DNA of 64,000 bases. Source: Breoghania sp. (GTDB lineage: Bacteria > Pseudomonadota > Alphaproteobacteria > Rhizobiales > Stappiaceae). Location of the stretch: NCBI RefSeq assembly GCF_963674635.1, contig NZ_OY771475.1, positions 1,488,001 through 1,552,000 of the forward strand, given 5' to 3'. This document shows, one piece after another, positions 19,295 through 28,297 of this stretch (positions are counted from its first letter, which is position 1; each line of letters begins with the position of its first letter). The translations under genes and the position numbers were made by a program. The notes beneath the pieces are model-generated. The model made no database searches, was not told the origin of the DNA, and worked only from the letters and a program-made list of their open reading frames with translations.

Positions 19295-21190
19295 ATGCCT
19301 GTTCGTCCCGCCCATGGGATTCCCCCTGCCCGAACCCAGGCCTCAAAGCCTACCATGCGCACCGCTCAGGCAGGCATGCTGGCCGCGGTCATGACTGCCC
19401 TCATGGCGGGATCACTTGCCGTTTCCACCACGACGTCCCGTGCAGAGCCCTCCGTGGGGCTGGCCATGCACGGCGAACCGACGCTGAAAGCCGGGTTTAC
19501 CCACTTGCCTTATGTGAACCCGGATGCGCCTAAGGGCGGGCGCATCACCTATGGTGTGCAGGGTACCTTCGACAGCCTCAATCCCTTCATCATCAAGGGT
19601 GTGTCGGCGCGGGGCTTGTGGGACTACCAGTTCGGAAACAACGTCTATGAGAGCCTGCTCGTGCGCAATCGCGACGAGCCGTTCTCCGTCTATGGACTTC
19701 TTGCAGAGACCGTGGAGACCCCACCTGAGCGCGACTGGGTGGAGTTCCGCCTGCGCGCAGGGGCCGCCTTTTCCGATGGCGAACCGGTGACCGCGGAGGA
19801 CGTGATCTTCTCGCTCGCGCTGTTGCGCGATTCCGGTCGTCCGCATTATCGCTCGTGGTTCAAGAAGATCGTGCGCATGGAAAGCCGCGATGCGCGCACC
19901 GTGCGGCTGATCTTCAAGAACGGCAATGATCGAGAATTGCCGCTATTGATCGGCCTTGCGCCGATCCTGCCCGAGCATGCAATGGACCCGGAAAAGTTCG
20001 ACAAGTCCTCGCTTGAGGTGCCCATCGGATCCGGCCCCTACACCGTCACTGATGTCGATGCGGGCAACTCCGTGCTTCTCACGCGCAATCCCGACTATTG
20101 GGGTCGCAATGTGCCGGTTAAGGTGGGGCACGACAATTTCGACGAGATCCGGATCGAGTATTTCCGTGACCGCAACACTTTGTTCGAGGCCTTCAAGAAG
20201 GGCCTGGTCGACCTCATAATCGAGACGGATCCGACACGCTGGGCCCAGAATTACGATTTCCCGGCGGTCGAGAACGGCGAAGTCGTCAAACAGAGCTTTT
20301 CCAACAATCAGCCTGCTGGAATGACGGGCTTCGCCTTCAATACGCGCCGCCCGATCTTTTCCGATATCCGCGTCCGCCGGGCCCTGACGCAGCTTTTCGA
20401 CTTCGAATGGGTCAACAAGAACCTCTATTACGGCCTCTACACGCGCACAGTCGGCTATTTTGACGGCTCGGATCTTTCTTCCGTCGGTCGGCCGGCCTCG
20501 GATGCGGAAAAATCGCTGCTTGCCCCCTTCCCGGAAGTCGTGCCCCCTGAGGTGATGGCGGGAACCTGGCGACCGCCGCACACCGATGGGTCCGGCACCG
20601 ATCGCGCGCCCCTGGCGCGCGCGGTTCGCATGTTGCGCGAGGCGGGCTGGGCCATCAAGGACGGCACGATGGTCAACACGAAGAGTGGAGAGCCGTTCGT
20701 CTTCGAGATCCTGACGCGGGCCGCCAACGAGGAACGCCTCGGGCTTGCCTATGCCCGCACGCTCAAGCGTATCGGCATCGAAGTTCGGGTCCGCACGGTC
20801 GATTCCGCCCAGTATGAACGCCGCCGCATCGGGTTCGATTATGATATGACGGTCGCCACCTGGCGCGCCTCGCTTTCGCCGGGCAACGAGCAGACGTTGC
20901 GCTGGTCGATGGCCAGTGCCGATCAGGAAGGATCCTTCAATTTCGCGGGCGCCCGCGAGCCCGCCCTCGACGCGATGATCGCCGCACTCTTGAAAGCGCG
21001 TACGCGCGAGAACTTCGTTGCGGCGACCCGCGCCTTCGACCGGGTGCTGATTTCCGGCTTCTACGCGGTGCCGCTTTTCCATTTGCCGTCGGATTGGATC
21101 GCGCGCTGGCGCCGGATCGTGCCGACGAAAACAACGCCGCTTACGGGCTATCGCCTGGACACTTGGTGGTATGATGAAACGGTTCAATGA
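19295..21190 (+). CDS. Family-5 extracellular solute-binding protein (peptide/YejA-like)
   Basis: This ABC-type periplasmic binding protein of about 630 residues has a hydrophobic signal segment ending near TTTSRA, then SBP_5 features: GGRITYGVQGTFDSLNPF, WVEFRLRAGAAFSDGEPVTAEDV, GSGPYTV, and FNTRRPIFSDIRVRRAL. It resembles YejA-type peptide binding proteins more than DppA in the extended N-terminal part. The start is uncertain: 19295 has a GGGGA sequence upstream, while 19355 (MRTAQAG) gives the shortest signal peptide. No permease or ATPase gene is adjacent, so its transporter is encoded elsewhere. The next gene starts 29 bp later. Confidence 0.85.
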   Translation: MPVRPAHGIPPARTQASKPTMRTAQAGMLAAVMTALMAGSLAVSTTTSRAEPSVGLAMHGEPTLKAGFTHLPYVNPDAPKGGRITYGVQGTFDSLNPFIIKGVSARGLWDYQFGNNVYESLLVRNRDEPFSVYGLLAETVETPPERDWVEFRLRAGAAFSDGEPVTAEDVIFSLALLRDSGRPHYRSWFKKIVRMESRDARTVRLIFKNGNDRELPLLIGLAPILPEHAMDPEKFDKSSLEVPIGSGPYTVTDVDAGNSVLLTRNPDYWGRNVPVKVGHDNFDEIRIEYFRDRNTLFEAFKKGLVDLIIETDPTRWAQNYDFPAVENGEVVKQSFSNNQPAGMTGFAFNTRRPIFSDIRVRRALTQLFDFEWVNKNLYYGLYTRTVGYFDGSDLSSVGRPASDAEKSLLAPFPEVVPPEVMAGTWRPPHTDGSGTDRAPLARAVRMLREAGWAIKDGTMVNTKSGEPFVFEILTRAANEERLGLAYARTLKRIGIEVRVRTVDSAQYERRRIGFDYDMTVATWRASLSPGNEQTLRWSMASADQEGSFNFAGAREPALDAMIAALLKARTRENFVAATRAFDRVLISGFYAVPLFHLPSDWIARWRRIVPTKTTPLTGYRLDTWWYDETVQ

Positions 21191-21218
21191 ACCCGCAAAG
21201 AATGTGCAGGAGGGGCGG

Positions 21219-22865
21219 ATGATCCTGTCACCCGCATCCACGATCGAACGAAACCACGCCTCCGGCGTCTGGGGCCGCGTGGCGCTGGATGCGCTGTTCC
21301 GCAAGACAACCACAAAGCACCCCGAGCGTATCGCGCTTGCGGACGAGCCGAATCGCGCCTCTTGGACCAGCGGCGAACCCCGCAGCCTCACCTACGCGGA
21401 AGCGGACGCGGAAATCTCGCGACTGGCCGGGCTCTTCAAGGCGCTGGGTCTGACGCCTGACAGCGTGATCGGGCTTCAGCTTCCCAACACAACCGATGCG
21501 GTGATTATCGTTCTGGCTGCGCTTCGTGCCGGTCTTATCGTCACCCCATTGCCGCTCGTCTGGCGCGGCCGTGAGATCGCCGATTCTCTTTCCATGGCGA
21601 GCGCCAAGGCCGTGATCACCACCGACAGGCTGGAAAGCGCGGTCGCGGCAGACTGGATGCGCGACGCGGCCGTGGAAGTCTTCGGCCTGCGCTATGTGCT
21701 GGGCCTCGGTGAGGACCTGCCGGACGGGCTGGTCTCGCTTTCCGCCGTTCTGAATGAGGTTGGAGACGAGATCCCGCCGGCCGATATCGTGCGCGGTGAA
21801 AAGGCCGCGGATCACCTGGCCACGCTGACATGGACCATCGGCGCCTCGGGCAAGCCCCTTCCCGTTCCGCGCACCCACAATCACTGGGTTGCCGCCGGCC
21901 TCGCCACGATGCTGGAAAGCCGGATTGGCGATGGCGCGCATATCGTGCTCCCCTATTCCGTCGCCGGTCTTGCAGGCATCGGAAGCGGGCTGGTGCCATG
22001 GCTCCTGTCGGCAGGCACACTTCACCTTCACCATCCGGAAAATGTCGCGAGCATCGCCCGTCACGCCAATGCAGTGAACGCGGATTTCGTGGTCGTTCCA
22101 GGCCCGCTCGCCAAGCGTGTGTCGGATGGACTTGAAGGAAAGACCACGCTTGCCGCTGTCTGGCAGGCAGGCGCAGAGCGCAGCAATGACGCCATTTCCG
22201 GGCGCACGGTGGTGGATGTGACGCTCATTCAGGAATTCGCAGCGATGGCGACGCGCCGTGCGGGCGAGACCTATGCGCAAGACCTGCCCCTTGCACGCAG
22301 AGAAGGTACTGGGGGCATATCGGTCGCCGAGCTCAAGCTCGATACGCCGGATGGCGCTTCTTCCTCCGGGTCTGGCGCGGCAAGCCTTCTCGTGCGCGGG
22401 GCAATGGTTCCCGATGCCGCCTGGCCGGGTGCGCCGAGCGCGGATTGGCCCGATGCAGCGGACGGGTATCTGCGCACGCGCCTGATCGGTCTTGGCGACG
22501 GCAAGACCATCAGCCATCTGGACATCAACCCCTTCCTCGACAATTCGGGCCTCGTAGGCGGCATTAGTCTGGATCTCGCCGCGCTTGATGCCCTCTACAA
22601 GGGGTTTGAGGATCTTTATGACGCCGCCGCGTTCCTCGGAGCAGATCCTGTGCTGGGCACCCGGCTCTATACAGCCATCGTCGCCAAACCCGGTGCAAGC
22701 TTCGACGAGTCCGCCTTCGAGACCTATCTCGCAGACGCGAAGGTCGGTCTGCAAGCTCTCCCGTCGGGCTATATGGCTGTGGACTCCATCCCACGCTCGG
22801 ATGCAGGTCTGGTCAACCGCAAGGCGCTGGAAAACCGGTTGCAGGATCTGAGGGAGGCCGGCTGA
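21219..22865 (+). CDS. AMP-binding-fold protein with degenerate catalytic motifs
   Basis: This 548-residue protein has the overall architecture of an acyl-CoA synthetase, with an N-terminal AMP-binding domain and a smaller C-terminal domain, but key motifs are eroded. The P-loop position reads IGASGKPLPV (about residue 206) instead of SGTTGKPKG. The YGxTE position has no equivalent (IQEFA). GWxxTGD is GYLRTRL (about 416), losing the ribose-binding Asp. The C-terminal PxTxxGK has become RSDAGLVNRKAL, losing the catalytic lysine. The start at 21219 is fixed by AGGAGG six bases upstream. It lies 29 bp after the solute-binding protein, so co-expression is likely. A binding or scaffold role is more likely than ligase activity. 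Confidence 0.8.
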   Translation: MILSPASTIERNHASGVWGRVALDALFRKTTTKHPERIALADEPNRASWTSGEPRSLTYAEADAEISRLAGLFKALGLTPDSVIGLQLPNTTDAVIIVLAALRAGLIVTPLPLVWRGREIADSLSMASAKAVITTDRLESAVAADWMRDAAVEVFGLRYVLGLGEDLPDGLVSLSAVLNEVGDEIPPADIVRGEKAADHLATLTWTIGASGKPLPVPRTHNHWVAAGLATMLESRIGDGAHIVLPYSVAGLAGIGSGLVPWLLSAGTLHLHHPENVASIARHANAVNADFVVVPGPLAKRVSDGLEGKTTLAAVWQAGAERSNDAISGRTVVDVTLIQEFAAMATRRAGETYAQDLPLARREGTGGISVAELKLDTPDGASSSGSGAASLLVRGAMVPDAAWPGAPSADWPDAADGYLRTRLIGLGDGKTISHLDINPFLDNSGLVGGISLDLAALDALYKGFEDLYDAAAFLGADPVLGTRLYTAIVAKPGASFDESAFETYLADAKVGLQALPSGYMAVDSIPRSDAGLVNRKALENRLQDLREAG

Positions 22866-23063
22866 GCCTTGCCTTTTCGACCCTTGCAAAAAGAAAGAAA
22901 CCCCGGGCGACGACATGATGTGTTCAAGCGTTGCCCGGCGGTCACGACCGTTTCCCGCATCTGTCATTATTAAGTATAAACGGACCTACGTGTTTGCGCG
23001 TTAGTCTCCGTTAAACGTCTCGTGCCAAGCTCTCCGACAGTTGAAAATTACAGGCTTCAAGAC

Positions 23064-24335
23064 ATGTCGCTAGCGGGCACCGTTGCCGCCCTTTGCGGGC
23101 CGAGCACCAGAAATCACGATTTCTGGGAAGACCTGAGCGGCAGGGTTGAAACGCTGCATGTCTTCACCAAAGTCGATGAACTGGCCGAACTTTTGCGCTG
23201 CGCAGTTCGGGTGCAGGCGATCCTCGTCGATGGGTCCGGGATGACGGTTGAGGAGTTTGTGCGCCTCACCCAGGATACGGAGCGCGTCGTGGCGGATCTC
23301 GACATTCCGCTGATCTGTCTTGTCGCGGTCTCCTTTGACAAACCCGAAGCCTTGCGCCCCGATGCAATCCTGACACATCCCGTTCCCGCTGAAACCGTGA
23401 CGGCGCAGATCCGATCTCTCATACGGCTGAAAGCCCGAAGGAGGGAAAGCGACGTTCGCCTGGCTGCGCTCAAGGATCTCGGCATAGAGCCCCCGCGCCC
23501 GGTCATGCCGGTTTCCGGCGGCCAGATCGACAACCGCCCCTGCCTTATGGTGGTGGGCACGCGCGGCAACTTCTCGCATATCGAGGCGGTTCTCGGCTCC
23601 AAGATGCAGATCGTCGCGGCGCTCACCGCCGATATGGCGAACCTCTACCTGAGCTGGCGCTCGTTCGACATGGTGGTGCTTGATCAGGACAATGACGCGG
23701 CGATGGACACGCTTGTGCTGCTCCGCGCCAACCCGACGTTTTTCGACCTGCCGATCATCCTTCTGACCGAGGGGCTTGACCGGGAGACGACCAGGGAAGC
23801 TTATCTGACGCGTGCCAACGACGTTCTCACCCTGCATTCGACACGCGCGGACCTTTATCTGCGCCTGACAGCGGGCATTCGCACCCGCCGCATGGAGCGG
23901 CAGACCCAGGAAATGCTCCTTCGCAGTCAGGATGCACTGGAAAGCGCAGATGGCACGATCTCCGCGGAGGCCTTCCGACAGTACCTTCAACACGCCAAGG
24001 CTTCGGCGCAGCGCGAGCATGAGCCGCTAACGGTCGGGCGGTTGACCATCTTTCCCCTGGACGATGTCTCGGACGTTCAGCGCCCGCAGATGACCTTCGA
24101 AAAGCCCGCGCTTCGCATTATCCGTCGTCTGGTGCGCATCGAGGATCTGGCGATGCTGGTTGACGGCACCGGGCTCATCACCGTCTTTCCCGGAACACCC
24201 CGCACGGATTGCGAGATCACCATCAATCGCTTCAGCGCCGTCCTGCGAAACACGCTGGTTACGCTGGAAATCGGAGAAAAGCCGCTGCGGCTCGATGCCA
24301 GCGCCAAGCTTTCCGCCGTAAACACGCCCACATAG
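23064..24335 (+). CDS. PleD-like protein: two degenerate receiver domains and a degenerate GGDEF domain
   Basis: This protein of about 423 residues has three parts. Residues 1-125 and 155-285 have receiver-like alternation, with a beta-3 aspartate retained (ILVDGSG and VVLDQDN) but the paired N-terminal acidic residues and the conserved lysine missing. Residues 325-423 align in pattern with a GGDEF domain (PLTVGRLTIFPLDDV, then RIIRRLVRIEDLAMLVDGTGLITVFPG), but GGDEF itself is replaced by DGTGL, so cyclase activity is unlikely. A GTG start at 23022 is also possible. It may act as a non-catalytic signalling adaptor or c-di-GMP sensor. The assignment is from pattern only. Confidence 0.6.
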   Translation: MSLAGTVAALCGPSTRNHDFWEDLSGRVETLHVFTKVDELAELLRCAVRVQAILVDGSGMTVEEFVRLTQDTERVVADLDIPLICLVAVSFDKPEALRPDAILTHPVPAETVTAQIRSLIRLKARRRESDVRLAALKDLGIEPPRPVMPVSGGQIDNRPCLMVVGTRGNFSHIEAVLGSKMQIVAALTADMANLYLSWRSFDMVVLDQDNDAAMDTLVLLRANPTFFDLPIILLTEGLDRETTREAYLTRANDVLTLHSTRADLYLRLTAGIRTRRMERQTQEMLLRSQDALESADGTISAEAFRQYLQHAKASAQREHEPLTVGRLTIFPLDDVSDVQRPQMTFEKPALRIIRRLVRIEDLAMLVDGTGLITVFPGTPRTDCEITINRFSAVLRNTLVTLEIGEKPLRLDASAKLSAVNTPT

Positions 24336-24633
24336 GCTACCTCTGCACAGGTTCAACTTGCAGGTTGCGTCTAACCTTTTCGCAACATTGTATTTTGCAA
24401 CAACGCGGCAATAACACTCAGCGAAATCCCCACGTAAGATTGAGAATATTCGGCCGCTCGGGAACGCGTGTGCCTGATTGTGATTTGCTTATGCGCGTCC
24501 AGCATTGGCGCGTTACAAATTTGCCCTAATTGTACGGCTCTAATGGTTCTCGCAATATAAACCAAGAGCAACTGGGGATCGTAACGCCGGGAGGAAACAG
24601 GTCTGACCTGACAGATGCCATTGGAGACCCGGC

Positions 24634-25356
24634 ATGGACAGTGAAACGGTTGTGGTGGATGTCATCTCGGACATCATGTGTCCGTGGTGCTTTATCGGAA
24701 TGAAGCGGCTCAACGAGGCGCGCGCCGCTGCGCAGGTGCCGGTCATGGTGCGCTGGCGCCCCTTTCAGCTAGACCCCACCCTGCCGCGCGAGGGCAAGGA
24801 CCGGTCGCGTTATCTCACGGACAAATTCGGCAGTGAAAGCCGGGCACAGGCCATTCTGGACCGGATTTGCGAGGCCGGGCGCGAGGCGGGCATCGCTTTT
24901 GCCTTTGACCGCATCAAGCTGTCGCCCAATACGCTCGACTGCCACCGCCTGATCCGCTGGTCGTTCCATGACAACGTGCAGGAACGTCTGGTCAACGCGC
25001 TTTTCAACGCCTACTTCGTCGAGGGCGTGGATCTCACCGACAACGCCACCCTTGCCGCGATCGCCCGGGGTTGCGGCATGGACGCTGCGCTGGTGTCCCA
25101 CCTTCTTGAAACCGATACCGACATGGCCGAGACACGTGCGGAGATCGAAACGGCCCAGCAGATCGGTGTGACGGGCGTCCCTTGCTTCATTGTGAACGGG
25201 CAACATGCGGTGATGGGCGCACAGCGCTCTCAAGACCTTGCCGCGATCATCCGAAAGGCGGCGGACGAGGCGCGAAACGAAGCAAGACAAGCTCTGGATC
25301 CGGTGCCGGAAACAGACGCTGAGGCGAGCCCCCCGCGCCAACCCGCAACCGTCTAG
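24634..25356 (+). CDS. FrnE/DsbA-family thioredoxin-fold oxidoreductase
   Basis: This 240-residue protein has the FrnE/2-hydroxychromene isomerase-like DsbA fold: a redox motif CPWC at residues 16-19 (SDIMCPWCFIG), a helical insertion, and the cis-proline loop GVTGVPCFIVNG near residue 185. There is no signal peptide, so it acts in the cytoplasm, probably as a disulfide reductase or isomerase. The C-terminal 25 residues are a low-complexity acidic/proline tail. It converges on eno. Confidence 0.85.
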   Translation: MDSETVVVDVISDIMCPWCFIGMKRLNEARAAAQVPVMVRWRPFQLDPTLPREGKDRSRYLTDKFGSESRAQAILDRICEAGREAGIAFAFDRIKLSPNTLDCHRLIRWSFHDNVQERLVNALFNAYFVEGVDLTDNATLAAIARGCGMDAALVSHLLETDTDMAETRAEIETAQQIGVTGVPCFIVNGQHAVMGAQRSQDLAAIIRKAADEARNEARQALDPVPETDAEASPPRQPATV

Positions 25357-25395
25357 CGGCGTTCCGGCCACAGTCGCGACGCTTAAACCACCGGA

Positions 25396-25430
25396 AAAAG
25401 AAAATGGCCGGCGCTTCGTGCGCCGGCCAT
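25396..25430 (-). terminator. Rho-independent terminator of eno
   Basis: A perfect 11-bp GC-rich stem (25404-25414 with 25420-25430) has a 5-base loop. On the minus strand it is followed by TTTTCTTTTT. It lies 50 bp past the eno stop codon. Confidence 0.88.
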
Positions 25431-25479
25431 CTGATTCAGGGGCCGTTTTTGAGGAGGCCAACGCCTCAGTCAGAGCCGA

Positions 25480-26754
25480 TCAGGCCTTGCGCACGGAGCG
25501 GCCTGCGAACACCGCCTGCGGGCCCAGCTCTTCCTCGATGCGGATGAGCTGGTTGTACTTGGCAAGCCGGTCGGAGCGCGCCAGCGAGCCCGTCTTGATC
25601 TGACCGCAATTGGTGGCAACCGCGAGGTCGGCGATGGTGCTGTCCTCGGTCTCGCCGGAGCGGTGCGACATGACCGCGGAGTAACCCGCCGTGTGCGCGG
25701 TATGAACCGCGTCCAGCGTCTCGCTGAGCGAGCCGATCTGGTTCACCTTGATCAGGATGGAGTTGGCGACGCTTTTCTCGATGCCCTGACGCAGGCGGGC
25801 GGAGTTGGTCACGAAGAGATCGTCTCCGACGAGCTGGCAGCGGTCGCCGATCAGGTCGGTCAGGGCCTTCCAGCCTTCCCAGTCATCCTCGGCCATGCCG
25901 TCCTCGATGGAGATGATCGGGTAACGGGCCACGAGGTCGGCGTAGTAGCGGGCCATTTCTTCCGGCGCCAGAACCTTGCCCTCACCGTCGAGGTGGTACT
26001 TGCCATCCTTGAAGAACTCGCTGGAGGCCGGATCGAGAGCGAGGCACATGTCATCGCCCGGCTTGTAGCCGGCCTTCTCGATGGCTTTCAGGACGAAACC
26101 GATCGCCTCGTCGGCGGACGCCAGGCCCGGCGCGAAGCCACCCTCGTCGCCCACATTGGTGTTGTGACCGGCGTCCTTCAGGGACTTCTTGAGCGTATGG
26201 AAGACTTCCGACCCCATACGCACGGCTTCGGCGATGCTCTCCGCGCCGACCGGCATGATCATGAATTCCTGAAAGTCGATCGGGTTGTCCGCATGCGCGC
26301 CGCCATTGATGATGTTCATCATCGGCACCGGCAGGATGCGCGCGCCCGCGCCGCCCACATAGCGATAAAGCGGCAGGCCGCAGGCCTCGGCCGCCGCCTT
26401 GGCGACCGCCAGGGATACGCCAAGGATTGCGTTCGCGCCGAACCGCCCCTTGTTGGCGGTGCCGTCGAGCTCGATCATGGTCTGGTCGATGGCGATCTGG
26501 TTTTCGGCATCCATGCCGACGAGCGCCTCGAAGATCTCCGTGTCGACCGCGTTGACCGCCTTGCGCACCCCCTTGCCGAGATAGCGGGCTTCGCCGTCGC
26601 GCAGTTCAACCGCCTCATGTACGCCGGTGGATGCGCCTGAGGGCACCGCCGCACGGCCCTTGCTTCCGTCTTCCAGCAGAACATCGACCTCGACGGTCGG
26701 GTTGCCGCGGCTGTCGATGATCTCGCGACCGGTAATGTCGATGATAGCAGTCAT
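25480..26754 (-). CDS. eno: Enolase
   Basis: This 424-residue enzyme converts 2-phosphoglycerate to phosphoenolpyruvate. Signatures include IDSRGNPTVEVDV at the N-terminus, GASTGVHEA, VPMMNIINGGAHADN, metal ligands in SIEDGMAEDD and LVGDDLFVTN, the catalytic lysine region ILIKVNQIGSLSET, and AVMSHRSGETEDSTIADLAV. The start at 26754 (MTAIIDI) is preceded by GGGAG and matches homologues, so the upstream in-frame extension to 26835 is rejected. The gene has its own terminator. In many alphaproteobacteria kdsA is directly beside eno; here ugd lies between them. Confidence 0.97.
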   Translation of the reverse strand: MTAIIDITGREIIDSRGNPTVEVDVLLEDGSKGRAAVPSGASTGVHEAVELRDGEARYLGKGVRKAVNAVDTEIFEALVGMDAENQIAIDQTMIELDGTANKGRFGANAILGVSLAVAKAAAEACGLPLYRYVGGAGARILPVPMMNIINGGAHADNPIDFQEFMIMPVGAESIAEAVRMGSEVFHTLKKSLKDAGHNTNVGDEGGFAPGLASADEAIGFVLKAIEKAGYKPGDDMCLALDPASSEFFKDGKYHLDGEGKVLAPEEMARYYADLVARYPIISIEDGMAEDDWEGWKALTDLIGDRCQLVGDDLFVTNSARLRQGIEKSVANSILIKVNQIGSLSETLDAVHTAHTAGYSAVMSHRSGETEDSTIADLAVATNCGQIKTGSLARSDRLAKYNQLIRIEEELGPQAVFAGRSVRKA

Positions 26755-26892
26755 GAAGCACTCCCGTTGATTGCCCGCGCTTGCGCCGCAGGCTTCTTGC
26801 ATGAATGGGCGGGCCAGGGTTTCCCGGCCCACCAAATCGTAATCACCGGGCTCTGCGACAAGGCCCAGCCCCGGGTTTCAAAACCCCGGAAT

Positions 26893-28215
26893 TCACGCGT
26901 CCGCGCCGTAAACCTTCTTGCCGACGCTGACATAGCTGAGGCCGGCCTCGGTCACATCTTCCGGGCGGTAGATGTTGCGCAGATCGACGATCGTGTCACC
27001 GGACATGGCCGTAGCCATCCGCTTCAGGTCGAGACCGCGATAAATGTTCCACTCGGTCAACACCGCAATGGCGTCTGCCCCTTCGGTCACCTCATAGGGC
27101 TGATCGCACCATTCCATGCCCGGCAGCAGCGGTTCGGCCTGTTCGCGCGCCTCGGGGTCATGGGCGCGCACCCGCACCCCCGCGCCCACAAGACGCGGCA
27201 CGATTACAAGGCTCGGCGCATCACGAACGTCGTCCGTGTTCGGCTTGAAGGCAATGCCCAGAATGCCCACGGTCTTGCCGGCGGGATTGGGGCCAAGCGC
27301 ATCGAGGATACGATCCGCCATGGCGCGCTTGCGGGCTTCGTTGACGGCGATCGTCGCCTCCACGAGAAGCTGCGGCGCGCCGTTGTTGCGGCCCGTTGCG
27401 GCGAAGGCGCTGGTGTCTTTGGGAAAGCAGGATCCGCCATAGCCGGGCCCTGCATGCAGGAACTTGGAACCGATGCGCTTGTCGAGGCCAATGCCGCTGG
27501 CGACCTGCTGAACATCGCCACCCACCCTCTCACACAGGTTGGCGATCTCGTTGATGAACGTGATCTTCATCGCAAGGAAGGCGTTGGCGGCGTATTTGGT
27601 GATTTCCGCGTTTTCCAGCGTGGTGATCACGATGGGCGTCTCGCGCAGATAGAGCGGACGGTAGAGATGGCGCATGGCCTTTTCGCCGCGCTCGTCCTCG
27701 ACACCGACGATCACGCGGTCGGGACGCATGAAGTCCTCGATGGCCGAGCCTTCGCGCAGGAATTCCGGATTGGAGCAGATCGAGAAGGCAACACCGGGGC
27801 GCTCGGCGGCGATGATGTCGTGGACCTTGCGGCACGTGCCGACGACCACGGTCGACTTGATCACAACCACCGTTTCCGGACGCATGACGCGCGCGATGCG
27901 GCGGGCAGCATCAAAAACATAGCTCAGATCCGCCTCGCCATCGCCGCGACGCGACGGGGTGCCCACGGCGACAAAGACCACATCTGCTTCCGCGACGGCC
28001 TTGTCGAAATCAGTGGTGAAGGTGAGATGGCCCGCTTCATGATTGCGCGCGATCAGGTCATCGAGCCCCGGTTCATAGATGGGCGACTTCAGCTCGTTGA
28101 GCATCGCAATCTTTGCTTCGTCGATATCCACACAAGTGACATCAAAGCCGAACTCGGAAAAGCACACACCGGAAACCAGGCCAACATAGCCGGTTCCAAT
28201 CATCGTTACGCGCAT
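26893..28215 (-). CDS. ugd: UDP-glucose 6-dehydrogenase
   Basis: This 440-residue enzyme oxidises UDP-glucose to UDP-glucuronate with two NAD+. The Rossmann motif is GTGYVGLVSG at residues 7-16. Other features are SNPEFLREGSAIEDF, the EITKYAANAFLAMKITF helix, the catalytic cysteine in GPGYGGSCFPKDT (about residue 263), and the C-terminal IAFKPNTDDVRDAPS nucleotide-binding part. Length and motif set match bacterial Ugd/TuaD/RkpK rather than the HexNAc dehydrogenases. It supplies glucuronate for capsule or exopolysaccharide, consistent with the nearby export and epimerase genes. Confidence 0.95.
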   Translation of the reverse strand: MRVTMIGTGYVGLVSGVCFSEFGFDVTCVDIDEAKIAMLNELKSPIYEPGLDDLIARNHEAGHLTFTTDFDKAVAEADVVFVAVGTPSRRGDGEADLSYVFDAARRIARVMRPETVVVIKSTVVVGTCRKVHDIIAAERPGVAFSICSNPEFLREGSAIEDFMRPDRVIVGVEDERGEKAMRHLYRPLYLRETPIVITTLENAEITKYAANAFLAMKITFINEIANLCERVGGDVQQVASGIGLDKRIGSKFLHAGPGYGGSCFPKDTSAFAATGRNNGAPQLLVEATIAVNEARKRAMADRILDALGPNPAGKTVGILGIAFKPNTDDVRDAPSLVIVPRLVGAGVRVRAHDPEAREQAEPLLPGMEWCDQPYEVTEGADAIAVLTEWNIYRGLDLKRMATAMSGDTIVDLRNIYRPEDVTEAGLSYVSVGKKVYGADA

Positions 28216-28297
28216 CGTAACCCCCAGGGGATCGGGTCAGTAACAAGGCCCTTGTCAACGGGGCCGGGAATGGGTCGTGGAGCGCAGCCGCCCGCGC

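Noticed and set aside
26860..26885. Hairpin after ugd (CCGGG and CCCGG arms)
   Set aside because: The stem is only 5 bp, the loop is ambiguous and there is no T run on the minus strand.
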